Origin: Venturia oleaginea | Lineage: Eukaryota > Ascomycota > Dothideomycetes > Venturiales > Venturiaceae | Reading direction: 5' to 3' | NCBI GenBank assembly: GCA_013176395.1 | Contig: JABMLP010000023.1 | Span: 434,001 to 498,000 of the forward strand | Length of the DNA stretch: 64,000 nucleotides | Shown: piece after piece, positions 52,981 through 64,000 of the stretch | Layout: each line of letters starts with the position of its first letter | How positions within the stretch are numbered: the first letter of the stretch is position 1 | Notes under the pieces: generated by a model | Database searches by the model: none | Told to the model about the DNA's origin: nothing | The model's input: only the letters and a program-made list of their open reading frames with translations | Translations under genes and position numbers: made by a program

Positions 52981-54000
52981 TCTTCTCTCTAGGTTACTCT
53001 GATGCCTTAGACCCAGTCATACGGTATTACTGGCGGGTAATTCTGTCATCCTTGATGTCTCATCATGAAAAGTGGGGATGATATGGGAGAAGAAGAAGGG
53101 GTTCACTTATTTTGAGCAGACTACATCGTTGTTTGATTATGCTAAGAAGAGAAGTCAGTAAAAACTTCTTCCAGTGAGTTCCAAAACAAGGCATCAAGAA
53201 TTTCCTTTCAGATTACCAGAAAAGCTGTCACAGGTGAATCCAGCGCAAGACGACCTCAGACCCAGACACATAGCATATTATTAGCAGGCACCGGCGAGTA
53301 ATTCGGTCTTTGTATTGCTTGCCTGTATCATCATAGGATGGAAAAGTGATAGAAGGAAGATAAATGACTCACTCGGCTGATGTGTGATGCTTGTGATGGA
53401 CCAGAAGCGAGCAGATCACGCGTGTCCATTGCCAAATCTATGGAGTAGAGTTAGCTGAGCTCAAGCGAGAAGTGAAATAAAATTTGATGTCTTCGATGGA
53501 GATCAGAAGGAAAGCTTTGGCTGTCATCTTGAGAAAGGCTCCAGCACGAAAGCAGCCTCAAACCCAGACAGCCGGCATTGTGCACTGATATTCCTACCCG
53601 CGGGTGATTTGGTCTGCTCTGACTTTTTGGTGCTCATCATATGTTTTATTGGAGATGGAGGTTGAAGAAAATCTACCTAGATGCGACAGAGTTCAAAGAC
53701 TGTCCACAAGACCGGCAATATGATCTGAAAAAGAAAATAATCAGCGAATGCCAAACTATGGGTTGCAAAAATTGGTTTTGGTAATTTGAATTATGCTCAG
53801 CGAGAAGATTAGTCTAAGTAATCAGCGCCACCAAGCGGGTACAGCATGAGGTCCAACCTCAGACCTTGAAGGCCGGCGGCCACAGGTAATTCGGATGAAT
53901 CCTCAAGTGCACCATGACAAGGCGTATTTCATACTAAGGATGTAATGTCTCATCATATGCAGTTGTGTTGGGTGGGACAGGGTAGACTTACGTGGCGATG
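52981..54000. repeat. degenerate ~300-bp tandem repeats (family 1)
   Basis: A core containing CCTYAGACCCAG recurs at about 53005, 53255, 53556 and 53855. It is followed each time by a GG(G/T)AATTC(G/T)G(G/T)-like motif and, further on, TCATCAT. It is preceded by CTGTCA(T/C)...CCAGC. Spacing is 250, 301 and 300 nt. The units are strongly diverged and not coding. Confidence 0.6.
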
Positions 54001-55640
54001 GTATTTATAAAGCTGCGAGAGAGCCAGAGGCAGTGATGGGCCTGGAACGCAAGTTTAACCAGCAATTATTGTCAACGTTGTGTGGTCAAAGAGCCGCCGG
54101 CGATGAAAGTGTATGGCTCGAATGAGACGGTACCGGCTGGAATGGCAGTGCTGGGAGGGGGGGTGAAGACAGTGGAGCCTTATATCGAGGTCGATGTGGT
54201 GATGGGTAGAGGTAGCAGTGACTGGTGGCCGTGGTGATTGTTTCACTTGTCTCGGTCGGGATCGATGACGAATTGAGGCTATCCATCCTCAAGTTCGAAC
54301 CTGTGTAGCGTGAGTTGGATGAACTCTAGTAATGTTAGTGTGTGCTAGACATGAGGCCACAAGGTGGTGTAGTGCTTGAGAACGGCTCCAGGACTTACCC
54401 AATCGATGTCGTCGTGCTGCTAGCCTTGCCATCGTCTGAGCTCGTTGGCAGTACCAAGCAGAAAGGAGTTTTGCCGCCAGTGTCAGGCGGAGAAGATGAC
54501 AGTAGCCTTCTCCGTTCCTAATTTATAGTAAGCTTTGCAAATGTGGATGAATGAAAAGAGGCAGAAATACCATCGTCTTGCTTGTGCTTGCTTTACCATC
54601 TGCAGTCTTGGCCGCCATGGACGTTGCGGCAAAGAAAAGACCGTCTCTCGATCATGTACCGGAGACGCTGTGACACAACAAATCGTCAGCGCAGAAACGG
54701 CCTTTTCTTTGCCGCACATCCATGGCCTCGCGTGTATCGCTTGCTGTCGCCTGGCATTGGCGCGGTGAAGCTCGGCGAGATGCCACTGGTTGAGGTGAGT
54801 GAGGGCGCTTGTGCTTTCTTGGTAGCGGACTTACGAAAGGTTTGCTTTGAACTGCTCTTCCTGCCCGAAAGAGGTTCTTCCATGGGCCAGAAGCAACCTA
54901 GCCACCGCTAGAGGCATGAGCAAGAGGGATATAACGGAAGCCGTCCATGGTGATGTTGTTGATGTTGATGTGAGGGGAATGGAGAAGACGAAGAGGTATT
55001 GGAGGGAGAAAGACCTAAATAGCAGTGTGCGGTGGCGGTCAGGTGAGCAGCCACACAGGCCCTCCCTATTGACTGCTCACCCCTGCACCATTACCCAGTC
55101 ACTCCTATTGTTAGGTAGAATTTCCATGAAGAAGTAAGCTTGATTGATTCTGAGACCCAAAGAGCCCTCGTATATTCTTCATGTCACTGGCCACTAGCGA
55201 TGCTGTACAATGAAGACCTCGCGATGCCGATTGCCTTTGTCCCTGGCAGTCTGTGATATCTTTTGTGACTTGTGACGAAGCCGCCATGAAGCCTTGATGT
55301 CCTGCGAACACCTATTGGAACAGCCGTGTAGCAGGTAATGACCCCTGAGTACCTCTGATTGTCCTAGCAGCATGCTACTCTTCGTCGGCATACCCATTGT
55401 GAAGGCATCCAGTAGACTGCAGTATAAGCCAGAACTGTTGATACAGACGTCCTTGAAATCCTGCCAGCGTCAGTCAGCCTGCTATGCAGAAGAATGCTTC
55501 TGGCTATGCAGGTGGAACCCTCCATACACTGCCAAATTCTCCAAACCAACCATCTGGTCTCTAAGGCTCGATTGACACTCCAGCATGATACCCCTGAGAG
55601 GTCATAATCCAGGCGAAAAGAGCAGGCAAGACGACCATAG
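54001..55640. other. gene-poor stretch
   Basis: Short frames only. Some, such as 54483-54719 (-) and 54582-54911 (+), overlap on opposite strands with no domain, so neither is convincing. Confidence 0.4.
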
Positions 55641-56340
55641 CAGGACTTGACTGTGTTGGGAGCCCATTTGGACCGCCCGCGGCGACATCATGAAACACGC
55701 AACCCGTCTCGAAAAGCGTGACCCGAGGAGACGGCAGGAGAATATGACTTCCATCGAAACACTACACCAAGAGAAGGCAGGGCAAGCATAGCAAGCATGG
55801 CATCAGTTCGCTGCATCAGGAGCCCATTAGAACCGTCCGCGGCGTCTCGAATCGCGTGATTCGAGGGCAGCGGTACAATAGGAGATTGACCGAGACACCA
55901 GAGCAAGAGCAGGCAGGGCAAGAAAATGGCATGAAATGACCGCATCAAGAACGCCTTGAGCCGCCAGCGCTATCTTTCAACGCGTGGCCGGAGGGCGACA
56001 GGACAATAGAATATCAGCCGAAAAACCAAAACAAGAGCAGGATAGCAAAAGAAGGCGAGCAACTGATGCAGGCAGCGGAATCGAGAAGCCTGGCAGCGCA
56101 TGCCCGACCACTTGCGGACCACGAATAAACCGTAATGAGACAGCACAAGGCCACCCTTAAGAAGCAGAGCAAGAGCAGGCCAGATCTTTGACCCAAAGGT
56201 GACACCAGAGAGGCAATGGCAGCTGGGCGGACGACGGCGAGGCCATACAAAGATAATATGTAACACCGTGGAAAGAGCTGGAGAGGATAGATGACTCCAC
56301 TGGATATGGTAACCAGCCAGCAACATGAAGGCCGGGATAG
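55641..56340. repeat. degenerate ~130-bp tandem repeats (family 2)
   Basis: Units contain AGGAGCCCATTAGAACCG-like and AGAGCAAGAGCAGGCAGGGC-like motifs, recognisable near 55660, 55825, 55955 and 56060-56180. Identity drops from unit to unit. Minus-strand frames through the array (for example 55688-55948) begin with a hydrophobic stretch but are a by-product of the repeat. Confidence 0.55.
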
Positions 56341-58280
56341 AGAATGAGGCTATTCACTTCTCCTGGAACTAACCTGAACCGTTTCGGCCCTTGTCGTCAA
56401 CGTGGACAGATAATAGCCTGAACGCAACGGGTTAAGCTGACGGAGGACCAGTAAACCAGGATAATATGGTTGCCACCAAGCGGAATGCTAAAATGGAAAG
56501 ACCAAGCCTGGCATCATCTCGACCAAGGTACCAGACTCAAGCGTTCCTACGAACCGCCAGCTTTCGATGTAGCCTTTGCGACAACCAGTAGTGTAAATAC
56601 CGAAAGTGGGGGAAAACTGCCACGGAAGTTGACGACGGCTGACCAGAAAGAATGCACCATCGGACAGCGGGACGAGAAATGGAATCCACATGTGTCCACC
56701 AAAAGAATCCATAACGATTAGCACCTAGGGCCTGTTCACGACTGAGATATCGGCCGATCTATGCTGCTTGGCCGTGGATTCATTGATTTCTTGGCATATC
56801 GCGCGCGTTGTGAGTCCTTCACTTCTTTCACAACTTGCCAAGTCCTCATACAAAGACGTTGTCAAGGTGTATTGGGAACGTCCCCGCATCGTGCCAGCAA
56901 TATGGCCTCAGGCGGCAAATCCTGGCCGTGTTGATCTAGCGGGGCGTATACCAAGCTCCATCTGATGGGGTATGTGCCGCTTCCCAAAGAGAGGTCTCAA
57001 CAATTTCTCTCTAGTCTTACCTTCTTCAGGTCCCAACCTGTCTAAGTCAACATCGTTTTCATTTTTTCTTGCCCATGTCGCATGTTGCATTAATACCCCT
57101 TTTCAGTTTCCATGCTCTTATCGAAAGTGAAAAACAAAGACTTTGGACGGTAAAAATGTTGCATGGGACGATTTCAGGGATCAACAACTCAATGCAATCC
57201 CGAGGAAGAGCAAGGTCCGCAAAGGGGCAACAACCAGTGCGAGGATTGAGATCTCGCAGCCCAGCAAAAACAAACCGGTCAATCGAGACGTGGCTATTAC
57301 CATAGCTGGCTTCACATTATGCTGCAAATTAATTCTGGAAAGCATCCACTTTGTTCAAGCCTGTGGCTGGGCTGATTAGAGCTGGCGGGACTCCCTCTGG
57401 TGAGCACAGTGTCGGTTACAGAGTCCAGCCGAGAGCATCGACCCCGCAGAGTCGATCGCAAAGCACCTTTGCTTCAAAGCGATTGTTCTTTGTTGGTCTG
57501 TACTACCGAAAACATTTGGTTCTGTAAGAATGTGGTTCCCCATAGCAAGTTACTTGCTGCTGGTCGCAGGAGATCTGCGAAATCCAAAACCGTTTTTGGT
57601 GTCAAATCCATAATCCAACATCCTGAATGCCCTTGCTTTTTTCTTTCGTTAAGGGATGATTAGGCTCGGTCGTGGCTGCTGTTGCTGTTGTCTCTACGCG
57701 GCGTTACATGCAAACAGCAGTGATGCCAACGTCAAGTTTTCTGTCTCGATGTCAAATGCAATTGGAAAGCATGTGCTAGGTATTGCTGACTCTGTTGTCC
57801 CGTTTTTGCGATTCCTTGTATCCCACCTCATCTACGGCATACAGCCTCTGTGAGATCCTGGGGAGCCCATGGCACGTTTTCGAGCCGGTGGAGAGATCGC
57901 CAGTTGTCCTTGATTGTTTTCAGCCTTGTTTTGTGCCACTCTTGTTCTATTAATTTCCGACGTTGGTAGGACGAAGGGTCGTATAACGAGCGGGGCTGCG
58001 TTTCTCGGTCTCAAAGCGGAGATCTTCGGGACCACCGATATTGCCAATACGAAAACGATGTAGAGGAAGTGGCACGACAGTTGGGCTCTGGTAAACAGAC
58101 AACCGGGTATCTGAGCCTCGCAGGCGGCCAGGGGCTGGTTTTGTCTCAATGCAGATGCCAGATGTTGCCCCCTCTTGTCTCCTGCTCTTCTCGCATTATC
58201 TCTATTATGCCCATTTATATTTATAGGTAGTTCGTAGTCGTTGCTTGCGGATATTGAGGGCTGAGGATCGAATTGTGCGG
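56341..58280. other. gene-poor stretch, no gene supported
   Basis: The longest frame (57832-58518, -, 228 codons) starts inside the family-3 repeats. It shows one hydrophobic segment (FLYIVFVLAISVVPKI) and no known domain. I cannot support it as a gene. Confidence 0.4.
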
Positions 58281-59300
58281 CGTAGGGGTTACGATATGAG
58301 GGCTTTTTGTGGTCGAGTGTGAGGCATGCGTCTGGAGCTACGGCAGGAGTATAATGGCTGGTCTGACCTCGTCTAGGTGTCGCATTCCTTACTTCTCTTT
58401 CCTCTGTGTGCCTTGGGTTAGCCCATCTCTCCTGGGCAGCTTTATGCGCGTTCTTGGTCCGCAGCTCGCAGTACGTGGAGCTCAAAGAAGGAAATCCCAG
58501 GCGTGAGCGAAGTCTCATTGGCGAGTTTGGGCTCTGTCGGAGGGAAGTGGCGGCTGGAGATGTGATCGCAAGGTGAGTCCGATGAAGCCATAAGCTTTTC
58601 CGGCACTCCTCCAGGCCTTAAAAATCCGCTGCTTCATGCTGTCCGATGTATGTGAAGCGGTTCACATCTCAGGGGACGAAGGTATCAGAGAAGGAAACTC
58701 CAGGCGCGGGTGGAGTCTCATTGATGACTCTGAGTCGGTGGAGGGGATCGGCAGATCGAAACTCGTGAACGCATGGCCATTTCAAGAGCTATAAGCTTCT
58801 ATGGCACTCCTCTGGGCCCTGGAGATCTGCTGCTTCAGGCTTTTCGGTGTAGCTGAAGCAACTCCAGGTGGGGGTGGAGTTTCGCTGGTGACTTTGAGCG
58901 GGCGGAAGAAGTGGCGGGTTAAGATTCATCAAAGCATAGCCATTCTGAGAAAGCTATAGGCTTCTCCGGCCCTCTTCTGAGCCGTAGAGAGTCCGCTTGC
59001 TGCTCGATACCCTCTTCTCTGACCGCCTCCCGAAGATGTATATATTGATAACCCAGAGAACGAAATATTGACCAGGCACCGCCGGAACGGGGTACTTTAT
59101 CGGCTTTGATGGAGAGTTAGGCATGCGGAATCTGGGTTGTTGCAGCAAACTGGCTATAACCGGTGATAGCAAAAGTGGTCTTACCCAATCTATAAGCTTC
59201 TCCGACGCTCCTCTGGCTTCAAAGTACGCTTGGCCTTGCTTTCTGATGTCTCTGAATCCTCCTTCAAAGGTCCTCCGACGTCGTGTTGATGGCCTAGAGG
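58281..59300. repeat. degenerate ~200-bp tandem repeats (family 3)
   Basis: GCTATAAGCTTCTCCGGCAC-like blocks occur near 58590, 58789, 58958 and 59190. CTCCAGGCGCGGGTGGAGTC-like blocks occur near 58495, 58700 and 58865. Units are 170-230 nt apart and diverged. Confidence 0.6.
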
Positions 59301-59999
59301 ACGAAGAGACTAATCAGGCGCCGTAAAGATGTGTCGTTGAAGGCCCCTATCAACGGATATCCGTCTGCGTTCCTTCGAGCAGCTCGTGTCGCCTCCTTAA
59401 TCTTCGCCTTCAGTCCAATTAGATTCGTTGTGTATAGCGTTGAGCGCCCTGGAAGGTCGTAATGGCCGTATACAGACAACGAGTTGCCTTCAAGGTCGTC
59501 AGATCAGCGACGTAAGCTTGAGTAGCATGCCAATTTGGACACTCTGAAAACAGCATGCCACTCCACTAACTTAGTCCTGTCTACTGTCCAAAACATCATG
59601 ATCTCTGTCAAGCTCTTTTCGAAATCAGGGGCCACGAGTAGACGTCGATGGCCGATTGAAGTAGGTCAGGGGGGCTTCGAGCTTTCGGATATGGCAGGTA
59701 CGGGTAGAGAAGGAGCGGCCTGGGTGCTATGTCGAGCCTATATCAAGACGTCCCAGTCAAGAAAATATGTTGCTTTATATCGTCGTTCTCAATTGGACAG
59801 TTGGGATTGCATCAATCGCGGGGAGGCCTCATTTATGTCCGAGACAATGGAGCACGCGGCGGAACTTGTCCGCAAATGCTCGTCACCAAACCAACAACCA
59901 CAATCCAAACAGAGAGACAAACACCTGAACATCACCACCACATCGCCGCGCGAAGACTTTCCAGAGCTGGCTACAACTTCATTCTGGCATGAAGACATC
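59301..59999. promoter_or_regulatory. upstream region of the UPF0183 gene
   Basis: About 0.7 kb. The frame of the downstream gene is open upstream to about 59535, but the extra part has no conserved sequence, so I take it as untranslated. Confidence 0.45.
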
Positions 60000-61593
60000 A
60001 TGGCCGAGCTACCAGAGACTCCTGTTCACCCAGCGCAGTCTGTTGGCTTCTTCCGTATGTCTACTGCCTTTGTCACTTGCGGGGCCCCAAAGCTAACCCA
60101 GCACTTTTACAGATCTCGGAGCTACAATCCACCATATCCTCACTCGTATCAAGTCGGAGCCTTCGAGATTCCCAAAGATACAGCTCATCTACTCTCCCTC
60201 CGAACCCCTCGTCCACCAAGCCATTGTCAACCTGCCAAAGAACGGTATACGCCTAACCTTCGACGGCTTAGAACAGCGCCTCCGCTTGATTGAAGTGCTA
60301 GAATTCCAGCTCTCGCGGCTTAGTTACAAGAATGCGACCACGATCTTCAAGCATGAGGACTACCCCTCGTTGACCGGACCTCCGTTCAGGCACATCTACC
60401 AAAAGTTCGGACCAACTACGCAGGGCGAGTTCCTGCCTGAAGATGGAGGTAGGGGAAAATACTGCATCTCGTGGCCTGGAATCGCCTTTTGGTTTCCCCT
60501 ACAGGCTCCCCCCAACTTCGCGCAAAAGGATTGGGCAAACACAATTTCCGACCTCTCTTCCACCGCATGCGGTGCCGCAGTCTCCATGGCTATCTTCAAC
60601 GGCGAGACCTGGCCAGATGCGCGCAAGGCTATCTTCACATCAGACATGTCAGCAGAATTTCTCCGTGCTCCCGTCACATCTTCGAGAAAAGATGGAGTGC
60701 CAGCAGAGGTTGAGCGCGCAAAGGTGTTTGACCGAGGCAGAATCGAACTTGTCAGACGTGGCGATACTCCATCATTCTGGATCAACCTAAGCGAAACTAC
60801 CCAGCAAGATCTCCTAACCGAGCTGGGCCCACCAGATTCGACATACAAGAAGACAAGTAAATACGCATCACCACATCGCCATCACCGTACAAGTAGTACG
60901 GCGACAAGACCCTCAGCGATCGACTCAGGCTCAAGCAGTAACAGCGAAGCAGATGATGCTTCCGCATGGAGTGACGAAGAAGATGAAGACCCTGATAGCG
61001 CAATTGCCCCGGGAGAGAAGAAAGAAGACCTAGGCACATGGTGGAACTACTACACACACGGCCTCGACATTCTAATATCGATACCAACTCGTATCTCCAA
61101 GCGATCCCCAACATCTGTCGAATCAGGAACAGATGAATCAGAAGACGATAGCAGCATCGTCACACCTCGTAACCATCTCACAGTTACGAAGGTGATTATC
61201 CACGGCAACGTCCCAGGTTCATACCAATTCAACCGTCACCGCCGACTACAGTGGAGCTTGGAGAGCTATCTTTCTCCAAATCACGTTCATACTGGAGCTC
61301 TTACTTCCGAAATGAAGTTCAGAGATATTCAGGGTAGACTCAGAGAAGTCTTCAAACCTGTGTATGAAGACGAGGCGGAGGAAAAGGCTCAACAAGAGCC
61401 TATGGCTATCAATCGGGACTGGGGTGAAGGTAGTAGCATGGGTGGGAGTGTTGAGTTCTTGGAGGGCTTTGAAGGCGGTGAGAAGGGTATGAGTGATTCT
61501 GTCAATATCGGAGAGGTGTTGGTTTATGGCTTCCCAGGACTTGGATTCGAGGTCTTGAGAAACGGAGTGGTTAGTCTCTTGCAGGTTTGGTAG
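60000..61593 (+). CDS. UPF0183 (PHAF1-like) protein
   Basis: Two exons: 60000-60054 and 60113-61593, 511 aa. The 58-nt intron has GTATGT, GCTAACCC and TTACAG. Exon 1 encodes MAELPETPVHPAQSVGFF and joins to HLGATIHHILTRIKSEPSRF, restoring the family's N-terminal block. Further family blocks are LIYSPSEPL, FDGLEQRLRLIEV, HIYQKFGPTTQGEFLP, YCISWPGIAFWFP and the ending VYGFPGLGFEVLRNGVVSLL. The middle has a Ser/Asp/Glu-rich low-complexity insert (about residues 300-370). Human PHAF1 works with BCAS3 at autophagic membranes; the fungal role is inferred. The gene converges on the TFIIIC gene, with 295 nt between stops. Confidence 0.85.
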
Positions 61594-61888
61594 ATTCCTG
61601 CAGCATGATGAGATGATGGATCGGGGCGTTATGGGATTGTATGGATGGGGCTAAGCATTTTGAGGCGTTGATTTTCGTATAGATAACACATGGGGTCACG
61701 AATGAATGATTTTGATAGTTTGTTGGAGGTTGGATATGAAGACACCTTGATTGAATCATTTCATTACGAATTGAATAAGAAATGAGACGCACTTTAGGAT
61801 TGAATTTGACAATGTACAGGGTGTTTCGGTAATGAGTTCCGATATCAGCGTCTCTACCAAATATCTCTCATCTTCGCACCTTGACCGT
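61594..61888. other. short convergent intergenic region
   Basis: 3' flanks of the two convergent genes, with nothing else seen. Confidence 0.5.
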
Positions 61889-63928
61889 CTACTCTTCATC
61901 CGAATTTCCACCTTCATCAACGTCGGCATCCTCTTCTTCAGATACATCATCATACCCCAACAAAGCCTTATCAGCTTCTTCTTCCTGAACCGATTTCCTC
62001 CTTCCCAACTCAGAAGGACTAGGACTTCCAGCAACACTACCTCTTCTGCTGCCCGCAAGAGAACCCCTTCTACTCCCTGCTGCAATACTCCCTGCACGAC
62101 TCGGACTTCCAGCAGCATGACTCGGCTCCCGACTCTGCCCCCTCAAGCCATCCCGCTGAATAGAAGCAGCACTCTCAGAAGTCAACCTCCTTTGCCTCCC
62201 ATAAAACTGTTTCCCCCTCGTCTCCACCCTCCACGCCGCCATCGCCATACTCCTCACCTCCGAGCTCATGAGCGCAAACTCCGTGTCAATCGGGAAATCC
62301 TTGAACTCGCCACTTTTAAACAAGCCCGGTTTATCGTAATGCGTTAATCCTACATTCTGGCCATCGATGAAGGGTGGAAACATGGATACGAGGGCTGAAT
62401 ACATTTCGCTAATTGGTTCTTTGCCTTCTGATAAGAGGAAGAGTTTATGTTTCATTATGCGCCGGAAAAGAGACCAAGTTCCGTTTCCGTACCAGCCTGA
62501 GAATTGCATGTCGCATTCTTGGCGAAGGTCGCGGGTTTTGAGGAGGTTGGAGAGGAAGGGGTCGGTTATGTCGCAGACTTGCCACACTTTTCCGTCGGTG
62601 TAGAGTTTTGTACCGTCGAAGATGTGTGTACTATTCAGAGTAGCCTTTTTAGCGAAGACGCGACGGCCGCCCTTTTTGGCCATGTAGGAGCCTGGGTTGT
62701 CGGGGGCGGCGTTTTGAACTTCGTTTCCGACTTGGAAGGAAACGGCTTGGTACATGCGGTATTTGGGGTCGGTGCGAGGGTCCACGCCGAAAGCGATGAG
62801 AACATCTTTGAAGGGGCCTGAGGAGAACGTGTACCCACAGTAGCCGGCTGCTTGTTTCATTTCGTATTCAAATTGGCCGTTGAAAAGATTCATGTAGACT
62901 CTTCTTTGCATCAGTGGACGCTTCCTCAATGCAGCTCTAAGTGTCTCGATTCGTTCTTGCATTTTAGGTGGGAGGGTTTCTTCTGGCAGCAGTTCTGGTG
63001 GACGGGACGTTGGTACATCAGGGTCGTCAGGGTCAATGTATGTGCGCATGTGCTTCAATGGGGCCGTTATGTTGACCGTTTTTACGTTACCCGTGGGATC
63101 GGTGACGGTTTTCACGTAGATATTTTGCCGGTACATGTAATTGTATGGTGTTCGGTTTGTCGTGAAATACGGCGGTGGCCCAACATCTTGACCTGCTGGG
63201 AGGCCTTTCCGCATGTCCAGCTGGAAATTTTTGATTGTGCTGAGGCTGTCAGTCATGATTGTCTCGCGAAGCTTATCCATTGTGTCGTTTCCTCTGGTAG
63301 CATATTGGTAATCTGGATAGCTGCGAAATCGATGGTTCTCGTTGCTGTGGCCTACTGCCTGGATTTTAAGATTTCGTGGGTTATCGATGAGGGTTTGGTG
63401 AATTCTGTCAGCATCTGATTCTTGCTGGGGTTGGGACAATCCATTTTGGATCTGAGACTCCTCAAGGAATGGGCCTGTAGTTCCTCGTATCCTTTTCCGG
63501 CCAGTCCGTTTCGGCACAGTCACTTTGAGTATGATTTGATTGACGGCAACCTTTTGGGCCATGATGGTTTTGGACAGAGCATCTTCTGGACGGAAAGATA
63601 CCTCGAACGGGGTTGTATCATTGTCTTCGAGTGACTATCTGGTGTCAGTCTTGCGCTTGATAGGAATTTGATGTTCCTACTTGGTCTCCTCGCCGTGCAA
63701 TGATGAACCGGCTGTCCAAATGGTTCCATTACTCACCTTGTTGATGCCATACTCACCGCCCAGCGACTTGATTCCTCTACTCAAGTTCTTGATAATGCAT
63801 GGATGCTCGAGACATATGACGGATTCTTGAGAAATGGAAATGAAAGGCGCAGTAGACTTGTCATTGCTCTTCTGCTTCAGGCCATTTGTTGATGGCGCGT
63901 CGGTCATTTCGACTTCTCTTGACTCCAT
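61889..63928 (-). CDS. TFC1: transcription factor IIIC subunit 5 (tau95/Tfc1/Sfc1)
   Basis: Two exons: 63928-63737 and 63634-61889, 645 aa, with a 102-nt intron (GTGAGT, CTGACACC, GATAG). The N-terminal block (ICLEHPCIIKNLSRGIKSLGG) and, after the intron, LKVTVPKRTGRKRIRG form the dimerisation barrel of tau95. The central DNA-binding part is clear (KRPLMQRRVYMNLF, GYTFSSGPFKDVLIAFGVDPR, WQVCDITDP, GWYGNGTWSLFRRIMKHKL). The tail has Ser/Arg repeats (GSRRGSLAGSRRGS) and is acidic, as in yeast Tfc1. It is part of the six-subunit TFIIIC complex that binds the A box of tRNA genes for RNA polymerase III. It is nuclear. Confidence 0.93.
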
Positions 63929-64000
63929 GGTGAACTTGAATTGATGCTTGATTCAATGCAGGAGACGTTGACGATGATTCGAAGGATACGTCTCAGTAAG
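63929..64000. other. 5' flank of the TFIIIC subunit gene
   Basis: The last 72 nt of the window, with no feature recognised. Confidence 0.4.

Noticed and set aside
55688..56326. Minus-strand frames beginning with signal-peptide-like hydrophobic runs
   Set aside because: They follow the ~130-bp repeat and recur with it. They have no conserved protein pattern.
57832..58518. 228-codon minus-strand frame with one hydrophobic segment
   Set aside because: Its start lies inside family-3 tandem repeats. It has no recognisable domain and there is no splice context, so chance cannot be excluded.
1..64000. tRNA, rRNA and CRISPR features
   Set aside because: I found no cloverleaf with A and B boxes, no rRNA-like sequence and no array of spaced identical repeats. 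A tRNA search program would be decisive.

Overview
The window is nuclear DNA of a filamentous ascomycete (Pezizomycotina). The evidence is many short introns (47-90 nt) with GT..AG ends and CTAAC/CTGAC-type branch points, typical ascomycete families (URC4, SYG1, a CipC-like protein, an LtrA-like membrane protein, a UPF0183 protein), a Fot1/pogo DNA transposon and a Ty3/gypsy chromovirus. I cannot place it to class or genus. Most genes had to be assembled across introns by hand. Reading-frame phase was checked at every junction given below.

Layout. 1-988: 3' part of a pogo/Fot1 element. 1-9 kb: a CID-domain RNA-binding protein (-), a TRK-type potassium transporter (+) and a PhyH-type dioxygenase (+). 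8.7-13.5 kb is gene-poor, with gene relics and a two-exon gene for a small cysteine-rich secreted protein (-). 13.5-16.7 kb: mitochondrial isoleucyl-tRNA synthetase (-). 17.2-19.0 kb: a complete pogo/Fot1 element, inverted relative to the first copy. 20.7-22.3 kb: URC4 (-), with one apparent 1-nt frameshift. 24.5-28.1 kb: a seven-exon SYG1/XPR1-like SPX-EXS phosphate exporter (-). 28.8-35.6 kb: a CipC-like gene broken by a complete 6,184-bp chromovirus with identical LTRs. 36-37 kb: 353-bp tandem repeats. 37.8-38.7 kb: an acyl-protein-thioesterase-like protein without its catalytic residues. 39.9-40.4 kb: a second small cysteine-rich secreted protein. 42.9-52.4 kb is gene-dense: an LtrA-like membrane protein, a methyltransferase, a small GPI-anchored protein, a secreted FAD oxidoreductase and an HSL-type hydrolase. 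52.4-60 kb has no recognisable gene and holds three families of degenerate tandem repeats. 60-64 kb: a UPF0183/PHAF1-like gene (+) converging on TFIIIC subunit tau95/Tfc1 (-).

How it works together. Conserved housekeeping islands alternate with transposon- and repeat-rich stretches, and the two candidate secreted cysteine-rich (effector-like) genes lie in the gene-poor stretches. There is no evidence for one co-regulated pathway or a biosynthetic cluster. The most informative signals are in the chromovirus. It has an 11-nt self-complementary primer-binding site of the Tf1 type, a gag/pol overlap with an A-run followed by a 10-bp hairpin (candidate -1 frameshift), and an insertion that duplicated exactly the first five bases of a host intron.
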